NCBI RefSeq assembly: GCF_000170915.1
Contig: NZ_ABCT01000010.1
Span: forward strand, 56,091 to 120,090
Length of the DNA: 64,000 bases
Direction of reading: 5' to 3'
Source: Limnobacter sp. MED105
GTDB taxonomy: Bacteria; Pseudomonadota; Gammaproteobacteria; Burkholderiales; Burkholderiaceae_B
The notes under the pieces are model-generated. The model was not told the DNA's origin. It searched no databases and worked only from the letters and a program-made list of their open reading frames with translations. Each line of letters starts with the position of its first letter. Position 1 is the first letter of the stretch. The translations under genes and the position numbers were made by a program. Shown here in pieces: positions 17,589 to 25,975 of the stretch.

Positions 17589-17828
17589 TCAATCGGGTAA
17601 ATCAAACGGTTCATCAGTCTCCGAGGTCGCCAACATCAGGTTACTGACATCGTCAGGCTCCCCAGTTTCTGAAGTATCTCGCAACAGAGCGCCAGCTTCT
17701 GATGCATTGATATTTCCGTCGCCTCCTGCACTACCCAGGTTAAAAGGGGAACCATCCCCCCCGCAAGCTGCCAGTGTTACCAGCAGCGCTGCACCGGCAG
17801 CCAATCCAAGTTTGCTGTTCAGTTTCAT
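17589..17828 (-). CDS. Small lipoprotein downstream of DUF4331 gene
   Basis: A 79-residue protein with a classic lipoprotein signal ending VTLAACGGDGS. The mature part, about 57 residues, is acidic and low in hydrophobicity, and contains an approximate internal repeat (RDTSETGEPDD and LATSETDEPFD). It lies 10 bp downstream of the DUF4331 gene on the same strand and just before a terminator, so the two are almost certainly cotranscribed. The function is unknown; a partner or anchor for the DUF4331 protein is possible. Confidence 0.65.
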   Translation of the reverse strand: MKLNSKLGLAAGAALLVTLAACGGDGSPFNLGSAGGDGNINASEAGALLRDTSETGEPDDVSNLMLATSETDEPFDLPD

Positions 17829-17838
17829 ATTCGTCTCC

Positions 17839-19458
17839 TTACGGTGCCGAGGCAGTTTGAGTTGGCGCTGGCGTGCCCGAGCCCGGCGTGGGCGTACTCA
17901 AGAAAGGAAAACGATTCATGAATGGCACACGCGCTTGATCCACGGCATCGTGAATACTCAAGGAAGTATTACCCAATGGCACACTGGTTGAGCTGCAATT
18001 CGAGCTAAGGTTGGTACCTGGCACTGTGTTCAGCCCCAATGCGTTTCCACTCCCATTGGCCACGCACAATCCACCCATCACAGCCACCAGCGATATATCT
18101 ACTACATCATCAATTGGGCGACGACCATTTGGAAATCCAGCGGAATCACCAAAAGCCAATCCAAGCTTGTTTTGAGAAGCAATCGGAGTGGGTGCTGTTT
18201 CTGTGTTCAGTCGCAACATTTCGGAAAGCACCAAATTGGCGGGACGGTTTACACCTTCGATACCAGCAAGGAATACATTCAGCAGATCGGTGCGTGGAAA
18301 GTTTGTAGGCGCTGCGCCCGCGTTTCCCGTTTGAACCAAACTAATCAGTTGTGGCAACGTTGGATTGGACACGTAAGTGAGGAACTGACCATCACCGTTT
18401 GGCTTGGATGCATTAAAACGGTCTTTGTCTTTCAGACCAATGACCACTTCATTCACCAAAGGCATACCGAGGCGTGAAACCTGTACCCAGGCACCCCCCA
18501 CCTTTTCAGCAGTTTGATGCCCTTGGGCAGGAACACCGTCACCAATTTGCACTTGACGCACACTGGCGGTGGTCCATCCCCCGATCACGTCCTCTGAGCT
18601 GGGGGTCAAACAATCTTTATGGATTTCCAACGCAATACTGGTTACGTTTTTGTCCTGAATGGAATTGACCGCAGCTGCATTTTCGAACGAACGATTGGAA
18701 ATCACCTCGAAAGGCGCATTCACCAAATCAAAAATAGTACCCAGGTTAACGGCAAAACCTTCCTGTCTCTGGCCTACAAACACACGAGCCTGGTTGGTAC
18801 CACTGGCACAACCGGGAATTGTCACATTGTGAATGTGCGCATCGGCATAGGCTTGATACGCGGCAGCATTACCCAGAGTTTTTTCACCAATGTAATCCAC
18901 TGGTTTTTCCAGCGTGGTGCTACCACCACTGGTCTTGGCGGCCAAAGTACGGTTGTTGTTGCGCCGCCCGTCTCGTACCACCGTCAGGGTGTAGGTTTCA
19001 TTCAAATTTAGATTGCTACTCCCGACCGTGTTGACTGGTCCCTGCTGAATCAACGGAATGCTGACCGACTCCGTGCCAATCATCTGCGACAGGTCGCGTA
19101 AATTGTTGCGAAAATTAAATTGAAATGTAATCTCCTCTTGTGCATCACCATCGTTGTCGATGTGAATTTCATACAGCGCGTTGGGATCCATTGAAAAATA
19201 ATTTGGACCACCATAGCCGTCTTGAAGCGGCTGATAATTGGCGATCAATGTAATGAAATTAGACCGGTTGGTCTCGTAGCTACGGAACATGTAGAAATCT
19301 GTTCCATCCGCTTTTGGTGTGGTGGTAATTGAAGGCGCCTCGCGGTGGCTAGAGGCCATGGCTGCTGCGCTTACCAAGGCCAAAAGGCCTGTTGCAATAA
19401 AGTGTTTTTTGAATTTTGTATTTTTATTGAATGTGCTTGTCTTCCTCTGTGCTTTCAT
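17839..19458 (-). CDS. DUF4331 domain secreted protein
   Basis: A 539-residue protein with a long basic N-terminus followed by a signal peptide ending AAAMASSHREAPS. The SHREAP start and the following ADGTDFYMFRS motif are diagnostic for DUF4331, a secreted family of unknown function. The body contains NALYEIHIDNDGDAQEEITF, a Ca-binding-like acidic stretch, and the C-terminus is Pro/Thr-rich. It is the first gene of a two-gene unit with the small lipoprotein. The 160 bp upstream, shared with the divergent transporter gene, should hold its promoter. Confidence 0.8.
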   Translation of the reverse strand: MKAQRKTSTFNKNTKFKKHFIATGLLALVSAAAMASSHREAPSITTTPKADGTDFYMFRSYETNRSNFITLIANYQPLQDGYGGPNYFSMDPNALYEIHIDNDGDAQEEITFQFNFRNNLRDLSQMIGTESVSIPLIQQGPVNTVGSSNLNLNETYTLTVVRDGRRNNNRTLAAKTSGGSTTLEKPVDYIGEKTLGNAAAYQAYADAHIHNVTIPGCASGTNQARVFVGQRQEGFAVNLGTIFDLVNAPFEVISNRSFENAAAVNSIQDKNVTSIALEIHKDCLTPSSEDVIGGWTTASVRQVQIGDGVPAQGHQTAEKVGGAWVQVSRLGMPLVNEVVIGLKDKDRFNASKPNGDGQFLTYVSNPTLPQLISLVQTGNAGAAPTNFPRTDLLNVFLAGIEGVNRPANLVLSEMLRLNTETAPTPIASQNKLGLAFGDSAGFPNGRRPIDDVVDISLVAVMGGLCVANGSGNALGLNTVPGTNLSSNCSSTSVPLGNTSLSIHDAVDQARVPFMNRFPFLSTPTPGSGTPAPTQTASAP

Positions 19459-19619
19459 GATGACTCCCTTGCTTCCATTTGGTACTTCTAAAAACTACAC
19501 CTGCCTAATTACATTTTGAGTATAGGGATCGATATTTCTTATCACAATGACAATTGTTGCAATAAATACTATCTTAATAACCTATTCTCTTGTTTACTAA
19601 CCGTTCAACTGGGTTTTGG

Positions 19620-20312
19620 ATGCGTCAATACAAATATTACGAATTCGTCCTGGTCGCATTTGTGGCCGTGCTGTTGTGTTCCAACCTGATTGGTCCTGCA
19701 AAAATTGCTGAACTGAATTTGCCTTTGGTTGGCACAGTCACCTTTGCCGCGGGCGTGTTGTTCTTCCCCATTTCTTACATATTCAGCGACATCCTGACCG
19801 AGGTGTATGGTTACGGTCGCGACCGCAGGGCTGTGTGGGCGGGCTTTGGGGCATTGGCCTTTGCATCATTTATGGCATATACGGTGGTGAATCTTCCCGC
19901 CGCATCTTTCTGGGTCGACAAACAAGCTGCAGTTGAAAGCGTGTTCGGCAACACTTGGCGCATTGTGTTGGCTTCGCTGATTGCTTTCTGGAGTGGCAGT
20001 TTCATCAATAGTTTTGTTCTCGCCAAAATGAAGATATGGACCCACGGCAAATGGCTGTGGACCCGCACTATCGGCTCAACTGTGGTTGGCGAATTCATCG
20101 ATTCAGCCTTGTTCTACACCATCGCGTTTTGGGGCATCATGACGACAGACCAGATCATCACCGTGGCGCTGACACAGTACGTGTTGAAAACAAGCTGGGA
20201 AATTCTCGCTACGCCACTGACCTACTGGATTGTGGCCAGGCTCAAGCGTGCTGAAAACGAAGATTTTTACGACAGAAACACCAACTTCACGCCATTCAGT
20301 TTAAAGGTGTAG
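19620..20312 (+). CDS. yhhQ: Queuosine precursor transporter (YhhQ family)
   Basis: The ATG at 19620 starts MRQYKYYEFVLVAFVAVLLC, the usual N-terminus of the family; a TTG ten codons earlier is possible. The protein has about six membrane segments and the family motifs FPISYIFSDILTEVYGYGR and GSTVVGEFIDSALFY. YhhQ imports preQ0/preQ1 for queuosine tRNA modification. I looked for a preQ1 riboswitch in the 160-bp upstream region and saw none that I could support. Its last 17 bases overlap the convergent NlpC/P60 gene. Confidence 0.9.
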   Translation: MRQYKYYEFVLVAFVAVLLCSNLIGPAKIAELNLPLVGTVTFAAGVLFFPISYIFSDILTEVYGYGRDRRAVWAGFGALAFASFMAYTVVNLPAASFWVDKQAAVESVFGNTWRIVLASLIAFWSGSFINSFVLAKMKIWTHGKWLWTRTIGSTVVGEFIDSALFYTIAFWGIMTTDQIITVALTQYVLKTSWEILATPLTYWIVARLKRAENEDFYDRNTNFTPFSLKV

Positions 20313-20829
20313 CACCCAGCACACCCACACGGCGTGCAGTAATGAAATGGCGTTGCCAATAAGGGCTGAGCAATTTGGCGATTTCAACGCCAGCCTTTGT
20401 GGAGACATGCATAAACTGATTGTTGCCGACATAAACGCCTACATGCCGGCGTGTAGGACCCGTGCGAAAGAAAAGAAGATCACCAGAACGCAAATCAGAC
20501 AGATCAACCCGCTCACCCATGGTCATTTGCTCGCGTGAACTGCGCGGAAGCTGAAGCTGGAATTTGTCTTGAAACAAGGTTTGAATGAAGCTGGAACAAT
20601 CAACGCCGTTGGCACCAGTACCCCCGAGTTTGTGTCGCGTACCCGCCCAGTTTGAATAATGAACCAACAGCGCATTTTGAACTTCATTGCTGTACGACTG
20701 CTCAACTTCAGGCTGATTCAACAAAGACTTCAGGGCAACGGAATCACTGAATGCAAAACCAGGCCACAGCGCAACGATCAACACCAGAAAACTGATTTTC
20801 ATTTTGTTGAAGCGTGTAACACCGGCCAT
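20296..20829 (-). CDS. NlpC/P60 (C40) peptidoglycan endopeptidase
   Basis: A 177-residue secreted protein with a signal peptide (FLVLIVALWPGFAFSDS). The catalytic Cys is in GVDCSSF, the His in RRHVGVYVG and a third polar residue in FMHVSTK, as in the NlpC/P60 papain-like domain that cuts peptidoglycan stem peptides. The ATG at 20829 has a weak GGAAA site; the ATG at 20802 is an alternative start. It is a single-domain enzyme, as in Spr/YafL-type proteins. Its 3' end overlaps yhhQ tail to tail. Confidence 0.85.
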   Translation of the reverse strand: MAGVTRFNKMKISFLVLIVALWPGFAFSDSVALKSLLNQPEVEQSYSNEVQNALLVHYSNWAGTRHKLGGTGANGVDCSSFIQTLFQDKFQLQLPRSSREQMTMGERVDLSDLRSGDLLFFRTGPTRRHVGVYVGNNQFMHVSTKAGVEIAKLLSPYWQRHFITARRVGVLGATPLN

Positions 20830-20954
20830 GCGAATGTTTCCAGAGTCGTGTAGTGAATGAGTGCGTGCTCTCTTCGAGGGACCGTATCATAGCGGCAAAG
20901 CGCAGAACAATCGGTAAAACTTGGTGAAAAACTCGAAACGAGTTCAAGTCAGGG

Positions 20955-20983
20955 CGGCAAGCCACATAAGCTGCGGCTTGCCG
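20955..20983. terminator. 9-bp hairpin downstream of the AGCS symporter gene
   Basis: CGGCAAGCC (20955-20963) pairs with GGCTTGCCG (20975-20983). It lies 19-47 bases past the symporter stop on the minus strand but has no T-run after it. A second small hairpin (AACTCG-AAA-CGAGTT, 20930-20944) follows. Terminator function is plausible, not certain. Confidence 0.45.
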
Positions 20984-21001
20984 ATTTGAAAAAACCAGAA
21001 A

Positions 21002-22345
21002 TTATTTATTGGCAAAGTACTCGTTGGTGAGTTTCACGATGACCGGTGAAAGCAACAACAGCGAAACCAGGTTGGGCAAGGCCATGAAAGCGTTCAAGGT
21101 GTCGGCAACCAACCAAACAAAGTCGAGTTGAGTGACTGCACCCACCATGACAAAACCTGTCCACAACACGCGATAAGGCATGGTAATAGCGGTGCCGGCA
21201 ATAAACTCCCAGCATTTTTCACCGAAATACGACCAACCAATAATTGTTGAGAATGCGAAGAATGCAAGGGAAATCGCCAAGATATATTCACCAATACCAG
21301 GCAAACCAGTAGCGTAGGCACTTGAACTCAACGCAGCGCCATTCACACCGCTGCTCCACACGCCAGTCACAATAATCACCAAACCTGTCATCGTGCACAC
21401 AATGATGGTGTCGATGAAGGTGCCCATCATACCTACCAAACCACTCTCTACGGAATTTTTGCTTTGACCCGCCGCCTGTGCAATACCAGCGGTCCCAAGC
21501 CCCGCCTCATTGGAGAAAATGCCGCGAGCTACACCGTAACGAATCGCCAACATAATCGCTGCGCCAGCAAACCCGCCAGTTGCAGCTACAGGATTAAATG
21601 CGCTGTGAATGATCAAAGCGAAGGCAGCGGGGATCTCCTGAATATAAATACCCAGTACGATCAGGGAGGTAACAATGTAAGCAACGCACATAAACGGCAC
21701 AATTTTCTGCGCTACCGCACCAATCCGCTTCACACCACCGATTAGCACGAAACCAACCAGCACTGTCATCACAATGCCGGAAATCCATTTGTCGATGCCA
21801 AAGGTCACATTCAGTACATCAGCCACGCTGTTGGACTGAACCATATTGCCAATACCAAAACCAGCAAGGCCTCCAAACAGTGCGAAAGCGATGCCCAGCC
21901 ATTTCCAGTTCTTACCCAAACCATTTTTAATGGCATACATTGGCCCGCCAACCTGGTGACCGCGAGCATCGGTTTCCCGATAATGCACAGCCAACAATAC
22001 CTCGGCGTATTTGGTGGCCATACCCACCAAGGCGGTCATCCACATCCAGAACAAGGCGCCAGGCCCGCCTAGCGCAATTGCAGTGGCCACGCCAGCAATA
22101 TTACCCGTACCCACAGTGGCAGCCAACGCAGTCATCAAAGCCGCGTAAGGAGTAATGTCACCTTTGGCATCCGCATCGGGATTGCGGCTTTTCAGTACCC
22201 ATTTAAAACCCAAGCCAATTTTTAGCAGGGGCATCAACTTCAGGCGAAGCTGCAAAAACAGACCAGTACCCAGAATGGCAACCAGCATGGGCGGGCCCCA
22301 CACGATGCCGTTGATTGCATTAACAAACTGCGTGAGTGCTTCCAT
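21002..22345 (-). CDS. Alanine/glycine:cation symporter (AGCS family)
   Basis: The ATG at 22345 (MEALTQFVNAINGIVWGPP) has an AAGGAG site; the longer frame adds 38 residues that do not fit the family. The protein of 447 residues has about 10-11 membrane segments and the AGCS signatures GTGNIAGVATAIALGGPGA, FWMWMTALVGMATKYAE and SNEAGLGTA. It imports alanine or glycine with Na+ or H+. It is flanked by hairpins on both sides, so it is probably transcribed alone. Confidence 0.9.
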   Translation of the reverse strand: MEALTQFVNAINGIVWGPPMLVAILGTGLFLQLRLKLMPLLKIGLGFKWVLKSRNPDADAKGDITPYAALMTALAATVGTGNIAGVATAIALGGPGALFWMWMTALVGMATKYAEVLLAVHYRETDARGHQVGGPMYAIKNGLGKNWKWLGIAFALFGGLAGFGIGNMVQSNSVADVLNVTFGIDKWISGIVMTVLVGFVLIGGVKRIGAVAQKIVPFMCVAYIVTSLIVLGIYIQEIPAAFALIIHSAFNPVAATGGFAGAAIMLAIRYGVARGIFSNEAGLGTAGIAQAAGQSKNSVESGLVGMMGTFIDTIIVCTMTGLVIIVTGVWSSGVNGAALSSSAYATGLPGIGEYILAISLAFFAFSTIIGWSYFGEKCWEFIAGTAITMPYRVLWTGFVMVGAVTQLDFVWLVADTLNAFMALPNLVSLLLLSPVIVKLTNEYFANK

Positions 22346-22472
22346 GCATTGTTCTCCTTGTTGTGAAAAGCGATGCGCCGATTTGGTGCTGCAATGGCGA
22401 ATTGCCAGTTTAGTACGCAAGCAATGTGCCTGCGACACAATTTTTAACAAACCATGCAACTTATTGCCATAA

Positions 22473-22500
22473 AAAAACCCCGAACCAGGTCGGGGTTTTT
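22473..22500. terminator. Bidirectional rho-independent terminator
   Basis: CCCCGA (22478-22483) pairs with TCGGGG (22490-22495), with a run of A before and T after giving an extended stem in both directions. On the minus strand it ends the small Cys-rich gene 19 bases after its stop. Confidence 0.9.
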
Positions 22501-22518
22501 CAGAAAAAGTATCGCAAC

Positions 22519-22647
22519 TTACTGTTTCTTTTCGGGCTGCTTCTCGCCGGCTTTGGGTTGATCACCCAGAATCGACTTGGCAGGACAAATTTTAAATGCA
22601 GGACATTTTTGACAACCAACAGCAATCGCAATCGGGCAAACAGTCAT
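22519..22647 (-). CDS. 42-residue cysteine-rich small protein
   Basis: An ATG at 22647 with a GAGGA site 7-8 bases upstream opens a 42-codon frame ending in TAA at 22519. The sequence starts MTVCPIAIAVGCQKCPAF and continues KICPAKSILG, giving four cysteines with spacing C-x7-C-x2-C-x5-C, then a lysine-rich tail. The pattern suggests a zinc or iron-sulfur site or a small redox protein. I have no named family. It lies 51 bp downstream of the Sel1 gene on the same strand and right before a terminator, so it is probably a real expressed gene. Confidence 0.65.
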   Translation of the reverse strand: MTVCPIAIAVGCQKCPAFKICPAKSILGDQPKAGEKQPEKKQ

Positions 22648-22698
22648 GGCGGTCCTCGTTTTTAGTCATGGGAAAGTTCCCGCACGCAGTATTGCAGA

Positions 22699-23595
22699 TT
22701 AGTGCAGCGTTCCGCTAGGGGATTTATTCAGTTGATGATTCACAAAATTCTGAGCCGCCTGGCGCGCAAAATTTTCCTCCTCAGCAGACACATCATCCAG
22801 CAACAATTGAAGCTGGTCGGGTAATTCGGTTTCAGGGAAAAGCACCTGATAAATATAAAGCCAACTTAAAGCCACACCACGATCCTTTTGCACCTCTACT
22901 CCGTCGAGATACAACAAAGACAAGCTCAACATGGACAAGGGTGAACCCAGCTTCGCCGCCTCTGTCAGGTAGGCCAAGGCCAAAGCCGCATTTTTGGCAA
23001 CGCCCTTTCCGTGCAAGTAATACACGCCCACATTGTGCATGGCCTGCGACAAACCACTCTGTGCAGCTTTGTCAAAATATTTGAAAGCTCGCGGAAAATC
23101 GGGGGGTGTCGAACGCTCTAACTCAAGCGCCAAATGATAAGCAGAGTTGGGGTCGCCCAAGTCAGCGGCCTGCTGCACATAACTTTGGCTTAATTGAACA
23201 TCGGCATCCAGGAATCCATCCACCCCGCCTTGGTAAATTTGAACCAGAGTCAGCACTGCCATCAACACATTGGCTTGCGCGGCTTGTTTTAGAAGGTCCA
23301 TACCCCGTGGAAAATCCTGATTACCCAGTTCTCCTGACACCAACAAACGCCCGAGAATTACCTTGGCGTCTACCTCCCCAGCCTCAACGCCCTTTTCAAG
23401 CCATTCCAAAGCCTGCTTGCTATCATCGGCACTGCGGTTTTCGGCATACAAATAGGTAAAGGCAATCAGGTTTAAATGGCCGTCCCACTGCTTGTCCAGC
23501 GTGTCTAGCAAACGCTGGCGGGCCTGCGCTAACTTCTTCTCAACAAAAAGGGATTTGATTTCATCGGTGAATTCGACCGGAGGCTGGGATTGCAT
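22699..23595 (-). CDS. Sel1-like repeat protein
   Basis: A 298-residue protein without a signal peptide. From about residue 55 to 235 it contains Sel1-type helical repeats of about 36 residues, for example ALEWLEKGVEAGEVDAKVIL, AFKYFDKAAQSGLSQAMHNV and ALAYLTEAAKLGSPLSMLSL. Such solenoids bind other proteins, often in envelope or signalling complexes. The N-terminal 50 residues hold no repeat. The binding partner cannot be told. It is divergent from the unknown gene at 23643 and upstream of the small Cys-rich gene. Confidence 0.75.
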   Translation of the reverse strand: MQSQPPVEFTDEIKSLFVEKKLAQARQRLLDTLDKQWDGHLNLIAFTYLYAENRSADDSKQALEWLEKGVEAGEVDAKVILGRLLVSGELGNQDFPRGMDLLKQAAQANVLMAVLTLVQIYQGGVDGFLDADVQLSQSYVQQAADLGDPNSAYHLALELERSTPPDFPRAFKYFDKAAQSGLSQAMHNVGVYYLHGKGVAKNAALALAYLTEAAKLGSPLSMLSLSLLYLDGVEVQKDRGVALSWLYIYQVLFPETELPDQLQLLLDDVSAEEENFARQAAQNFVNHQLNKSPSGTLH

Positions 23596-23642
23596 GGCGT
23601 GTTAAACGTAAACTGTTCGAATCGAGATCTTACTGAATAAAC

Positions 23643-24326
23643 ATGAACACACCTTACATTGCCGTTCAAATCAAAGAAGATGTTTACACCCAGATGAAGG
23701 CGCTTCACCTGCGCGCATCCAAACCCATCAGCGATGAAGACAAAGCACTGGGCGCCGACCTGCTGGCACAAACCTATGTGCAGCTGCTCGACACCTGCTT
23801 CACCCACCTGCTGGATGAATTGAACAAAACCCAACCCGACAAAATGCTGCAAGATGCTTCGAAGGTAATACACAAGGTGCAAAGCGAGGCACAACATTAC
23901 ATCGGCTGGCTAATAAAGTTCATTGCCAACAAACGCGTGCCGCCAGTGATTCACCACTTTCACGACATGGTTCACCTGTTGAACCTGACTGGCCAAGAAC
24001 ACCCTTACATCGTGATTCCGGTCACTACAACATATGCAGAAAAAGCAAGCGATGTAATGAATGCACTGGCCAGCAAAGACAGTACACGCATTGAAGAAGG
24101 TGTTGAGCTTTTGATTGAAGCGATAGAAACTGCGCTGGTACCGTTGGTGTATACGCCAAAAGACCTGATGGGTTTCAACTTTGTGATCAGCAAAACCATC
24201 AACGGTGTGATCAATGTTTTACACACCTTGTTTAAGCACACCTTGCGTAAACTACCCCCTCACATCAAGGTCGAAAGCTACCCCGCCGTCGCTACGCATT
24301 TTGAAACTTTCTTGATCAGAAAATAA
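23643..24326 (+). CDS. Conserved helical protein of unknown function
   Basis: A 227-residue cytoplasmic protein with no signal peptide. It starts MNTPYIAVQIKEDVYTQMKA and contains several amphipathic helices, including LLAQTYVQLLDTCFTHLLDEL and VIHKVQSEAQHYIGWLIKFI, with a His-rich stretch PPVIHHFHDMVHLL around residue 100. Metal binding by the histidines is possible but not shown. I do not recognise a family. No strong ribosome binding site precedes the ATG. It ends 3 bp from the convergent hydrolase gene. Confidence 0.6.
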   Translation: MNTPYIAVQIKEDVYTQMKALHLRASKPISDEDKALGADLLAQTYVQLLDTCFTHLLDELNKTQPDKMLQDASKVIHKVQSEAQHYIGWLIKFIANKRVPPVIHHFHDMVHLLNLTGQEHPYIVIPVTTTYAEKASDVMNALASKDSTRIEEGVELLIEAIETALVPLVYTPKDLMGFNFVISKTINGVINVLHTLFKHTLRKLPPHIKVESYPAVATHFETFLIRK

Positions 24327-24329
24327 ACC

Positions 24330-25172
24330 TTAGGTGGTTTGAATGAAGTGGTGCAGAAGCGGAAACACTTCGGTTTTCGCGGCTTCACCGCGAATCATTT
24401 GACTGTGCGAGAAGTCTTTGCTAAACCCTTGCCTCACAGTGCATTCATGCCAGGTTTTGGGACCACCCAAAGCCTCGTAAATTCGCCTGCAACCCCGCGG
24501 GGGTGCAACGTCGTCCCGCCCACCGGCAATCACCAGGGAAGGCACTTTGACTTCATTCAATGCCGCCAGGTAATCAAAACCATCAGCCCCCTTCCATCGA
24601 CCACTCAGGTTCCATTTACACCACTGAACCAGCAACAAGGTGGGCTCCCCCTCGGGCCCGATGGGCACGAGTTTTCTCGGTGTCCGGCCAAACAGACGGG
24701 TTAACGTTCCCAAGGCGAGTACCCGCATTTTTTCCTTCAGATTGGGGGCTGCATCGGTCACCTGCGCACCAATCAGGCTCAGGCTTTTGATTTGAGACAT
24801 GCGTTCGGGCTGCCGCGCCAGCAACATCAAGGCCAGCAAACCGCCGCCACTGTGAGAAGTCCAATGCAGTTGTGAATGGCCCGTGTGTTGAACAATGAAG
24901 TCGATCGCCACGGGCAAATCGTTCAAGGCGGGATACTCGAAATTTTGTTTGCGGTGCGCAGGCCGGGCCTGGCCGTGCCCGCCCCACTCCAATAACCAGG
25001 TATCAAACCCTTGCTCGGCAAAAAAGGCGCCTAGGTGTTCAACCGCAAGCTGGTTGGACAAAGTACCGTGAGCCACCACCACAGGCAAGCCAATCGGGTT
25101 TGCCGGGCTGTAGCGATGCAAAGCCACATGGCCGCCAGCCTGCATCGGAACCAGGTGTGTTTCCTGTTTCAT
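24330..25172 (-). CDS. Alpha/beta-fold hydrolase
   Basis: A protein of 280 residues from the ATG at 25172, which has an AAGG site 9-10 bases upstream. The fold shows VVVAHGTLSNQ (oxyanion strand), LLEWGGHGQARP, nucleophile elbow TSHSGGG, a catalytic Asp in AGGRDDVAPP and a late His in DFSHSQMI. It resembles serine hydrolases that are linked with lipid or polyhydroxyalkanoate metabolism. It is the last gene of a three-gene minus-strand unit after an HSL-type esterase and an SDR, with a 23-bp gap from the SDR. Confidence 0.75.
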   Translation of the reverse strand: MKQETHLVPMQAGGHVALHRYSPANPIGLPVVVAHGTLSNQLAVEHLGAFFAEQGFDTWLLEWGGHGQARPAHRKQNFEYPALNDLPVAIDFIVQHTGHSQLHWTSHSGGGLLALMLLARQPERMSQIKSLSLIGAQVTDAAPNLKEKMRVLALGTLTRLFGRTPRKLVPIGPEGEPTLLLVQWCKWNLSGRWKGADGFDYLAALNEVKVPSLVIAGGRDDVAPPRGCRRIYEALGGPKTWHECTVRQGFSKDFSHSQMIRGEAAKTEVFPLLHHFIQTT

Positions 25173-25195
25173 CACTGAATTACCTTGAGCAACGG

Positions 25196-25975
25196 TTACA
25201 CCACCGGCTTGGAAATAAATTTCACCACCTTGGTGGCCCAGCTGCGAGGCGTGAAGCGAATGCTTTGAGCCATCGTCCAGTTCAAGGCACCGTGAATGTA
25301 AACACGCTGATTGCGCTTCATCGCGGCATAACCCTTCACTGCAACATCTTCTGAACTGGGCATTCGTTTGCCTTGCACCAACGCCGACTTCTGCATATTC
25401 GCTTCAGCCTGAAACCCCGATGCAGTCGGGCCTGGGCACAGGGTACACACTGCAACACCGCTGTCTGCCAACTCTTCAGCCAAGGCCTCACTGAAACTGA
25501 GCACATAGGCTTTGGTGGCATAGTAGGCCGCCATGTAGGGGCCAGGTTGAAATGCTGCGGTTGAAGCCACGTTTAAAATTTTTCCACGTCTGTTCAACAA
25601 ATCGGGCATAAAGCCGCTGCACAACACGGTGAGTGCTTCCATGTTCAAACGCAGCATGCTGGTGGTGTCTTCGACTGGCGTGTCTTTAAACAGCCCATAT
25701 GTACCCACACCCGCGTTGTTGACCAGGTAACTGAGTTCGATGCCGTGCGCTTTTACTTTGGTCACCAGCTCGCTGGCCGCATTGGGCTTGGAGAGATCCG
25801 ACCCAATCACCATCACATCGACCTTGTATTTGCCCATGTAGTCCGCCGCCAGCTCGGCCAGCTTGGCCTCATTGCGCGCACTCAGCACCAGTGAAATTCC
25901 ATCTTTTGCAAAACACTCCGCCAAATGCAAACCGATACCCGACGATGCACCAGTGACCAATGCCCATTGTTTCAT
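25196..25975 (-). CDS. Short-chain dehydrogenase/reductase (SDR)
   Basis: The ATG at 25975 (MKQWALVTGASSGIG) gives 259 residues; the longer reading frame overlaps the esterase coding sequence. It has the NAD(P) motif TGASSGIG, NNAGVG, the catalytic Ser in NVASTAAF and Tyr/Lys in YYATKAY. The C-terminus has basic residues, as in lipid-modifying SDRs. It oxidises or reduces a hydroxyl/keto group of unknown lipid-like substrate. It overlaps the upstream esterase gene by 4 bases and so is translationally coupled. Confidence 0.85.
   Translation of the reverse strand: MKQWALVTGASSGIGLHLAECFAKDGISLVLSARNEAKLAELAADYMGKYKVDVMVIGSDLSKPNAASELVTKVKAHGIELSYLVNNAGVGTYGLFKDTPVEDTTSMLRLNMEALTVLCSGFMPDLLNRRGKILNVASTAAFQPGPYMAAYYATKAYVLSFSEALAEELADSGVAVCTLCPGPTASGFQAEANMQKSALVQGKRMPSSEDVAVKGYAAMKRNQRVYIHGALNWTMAQSIRFTPRSWATKVVKFISKPVV

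Noticed and set aside
19459..19619. preQ1 riboswitch upstream of yhhQ
   Set aside because: No recognisable preQ1-I, II or III core was found; AT-richness alone is not evidence.
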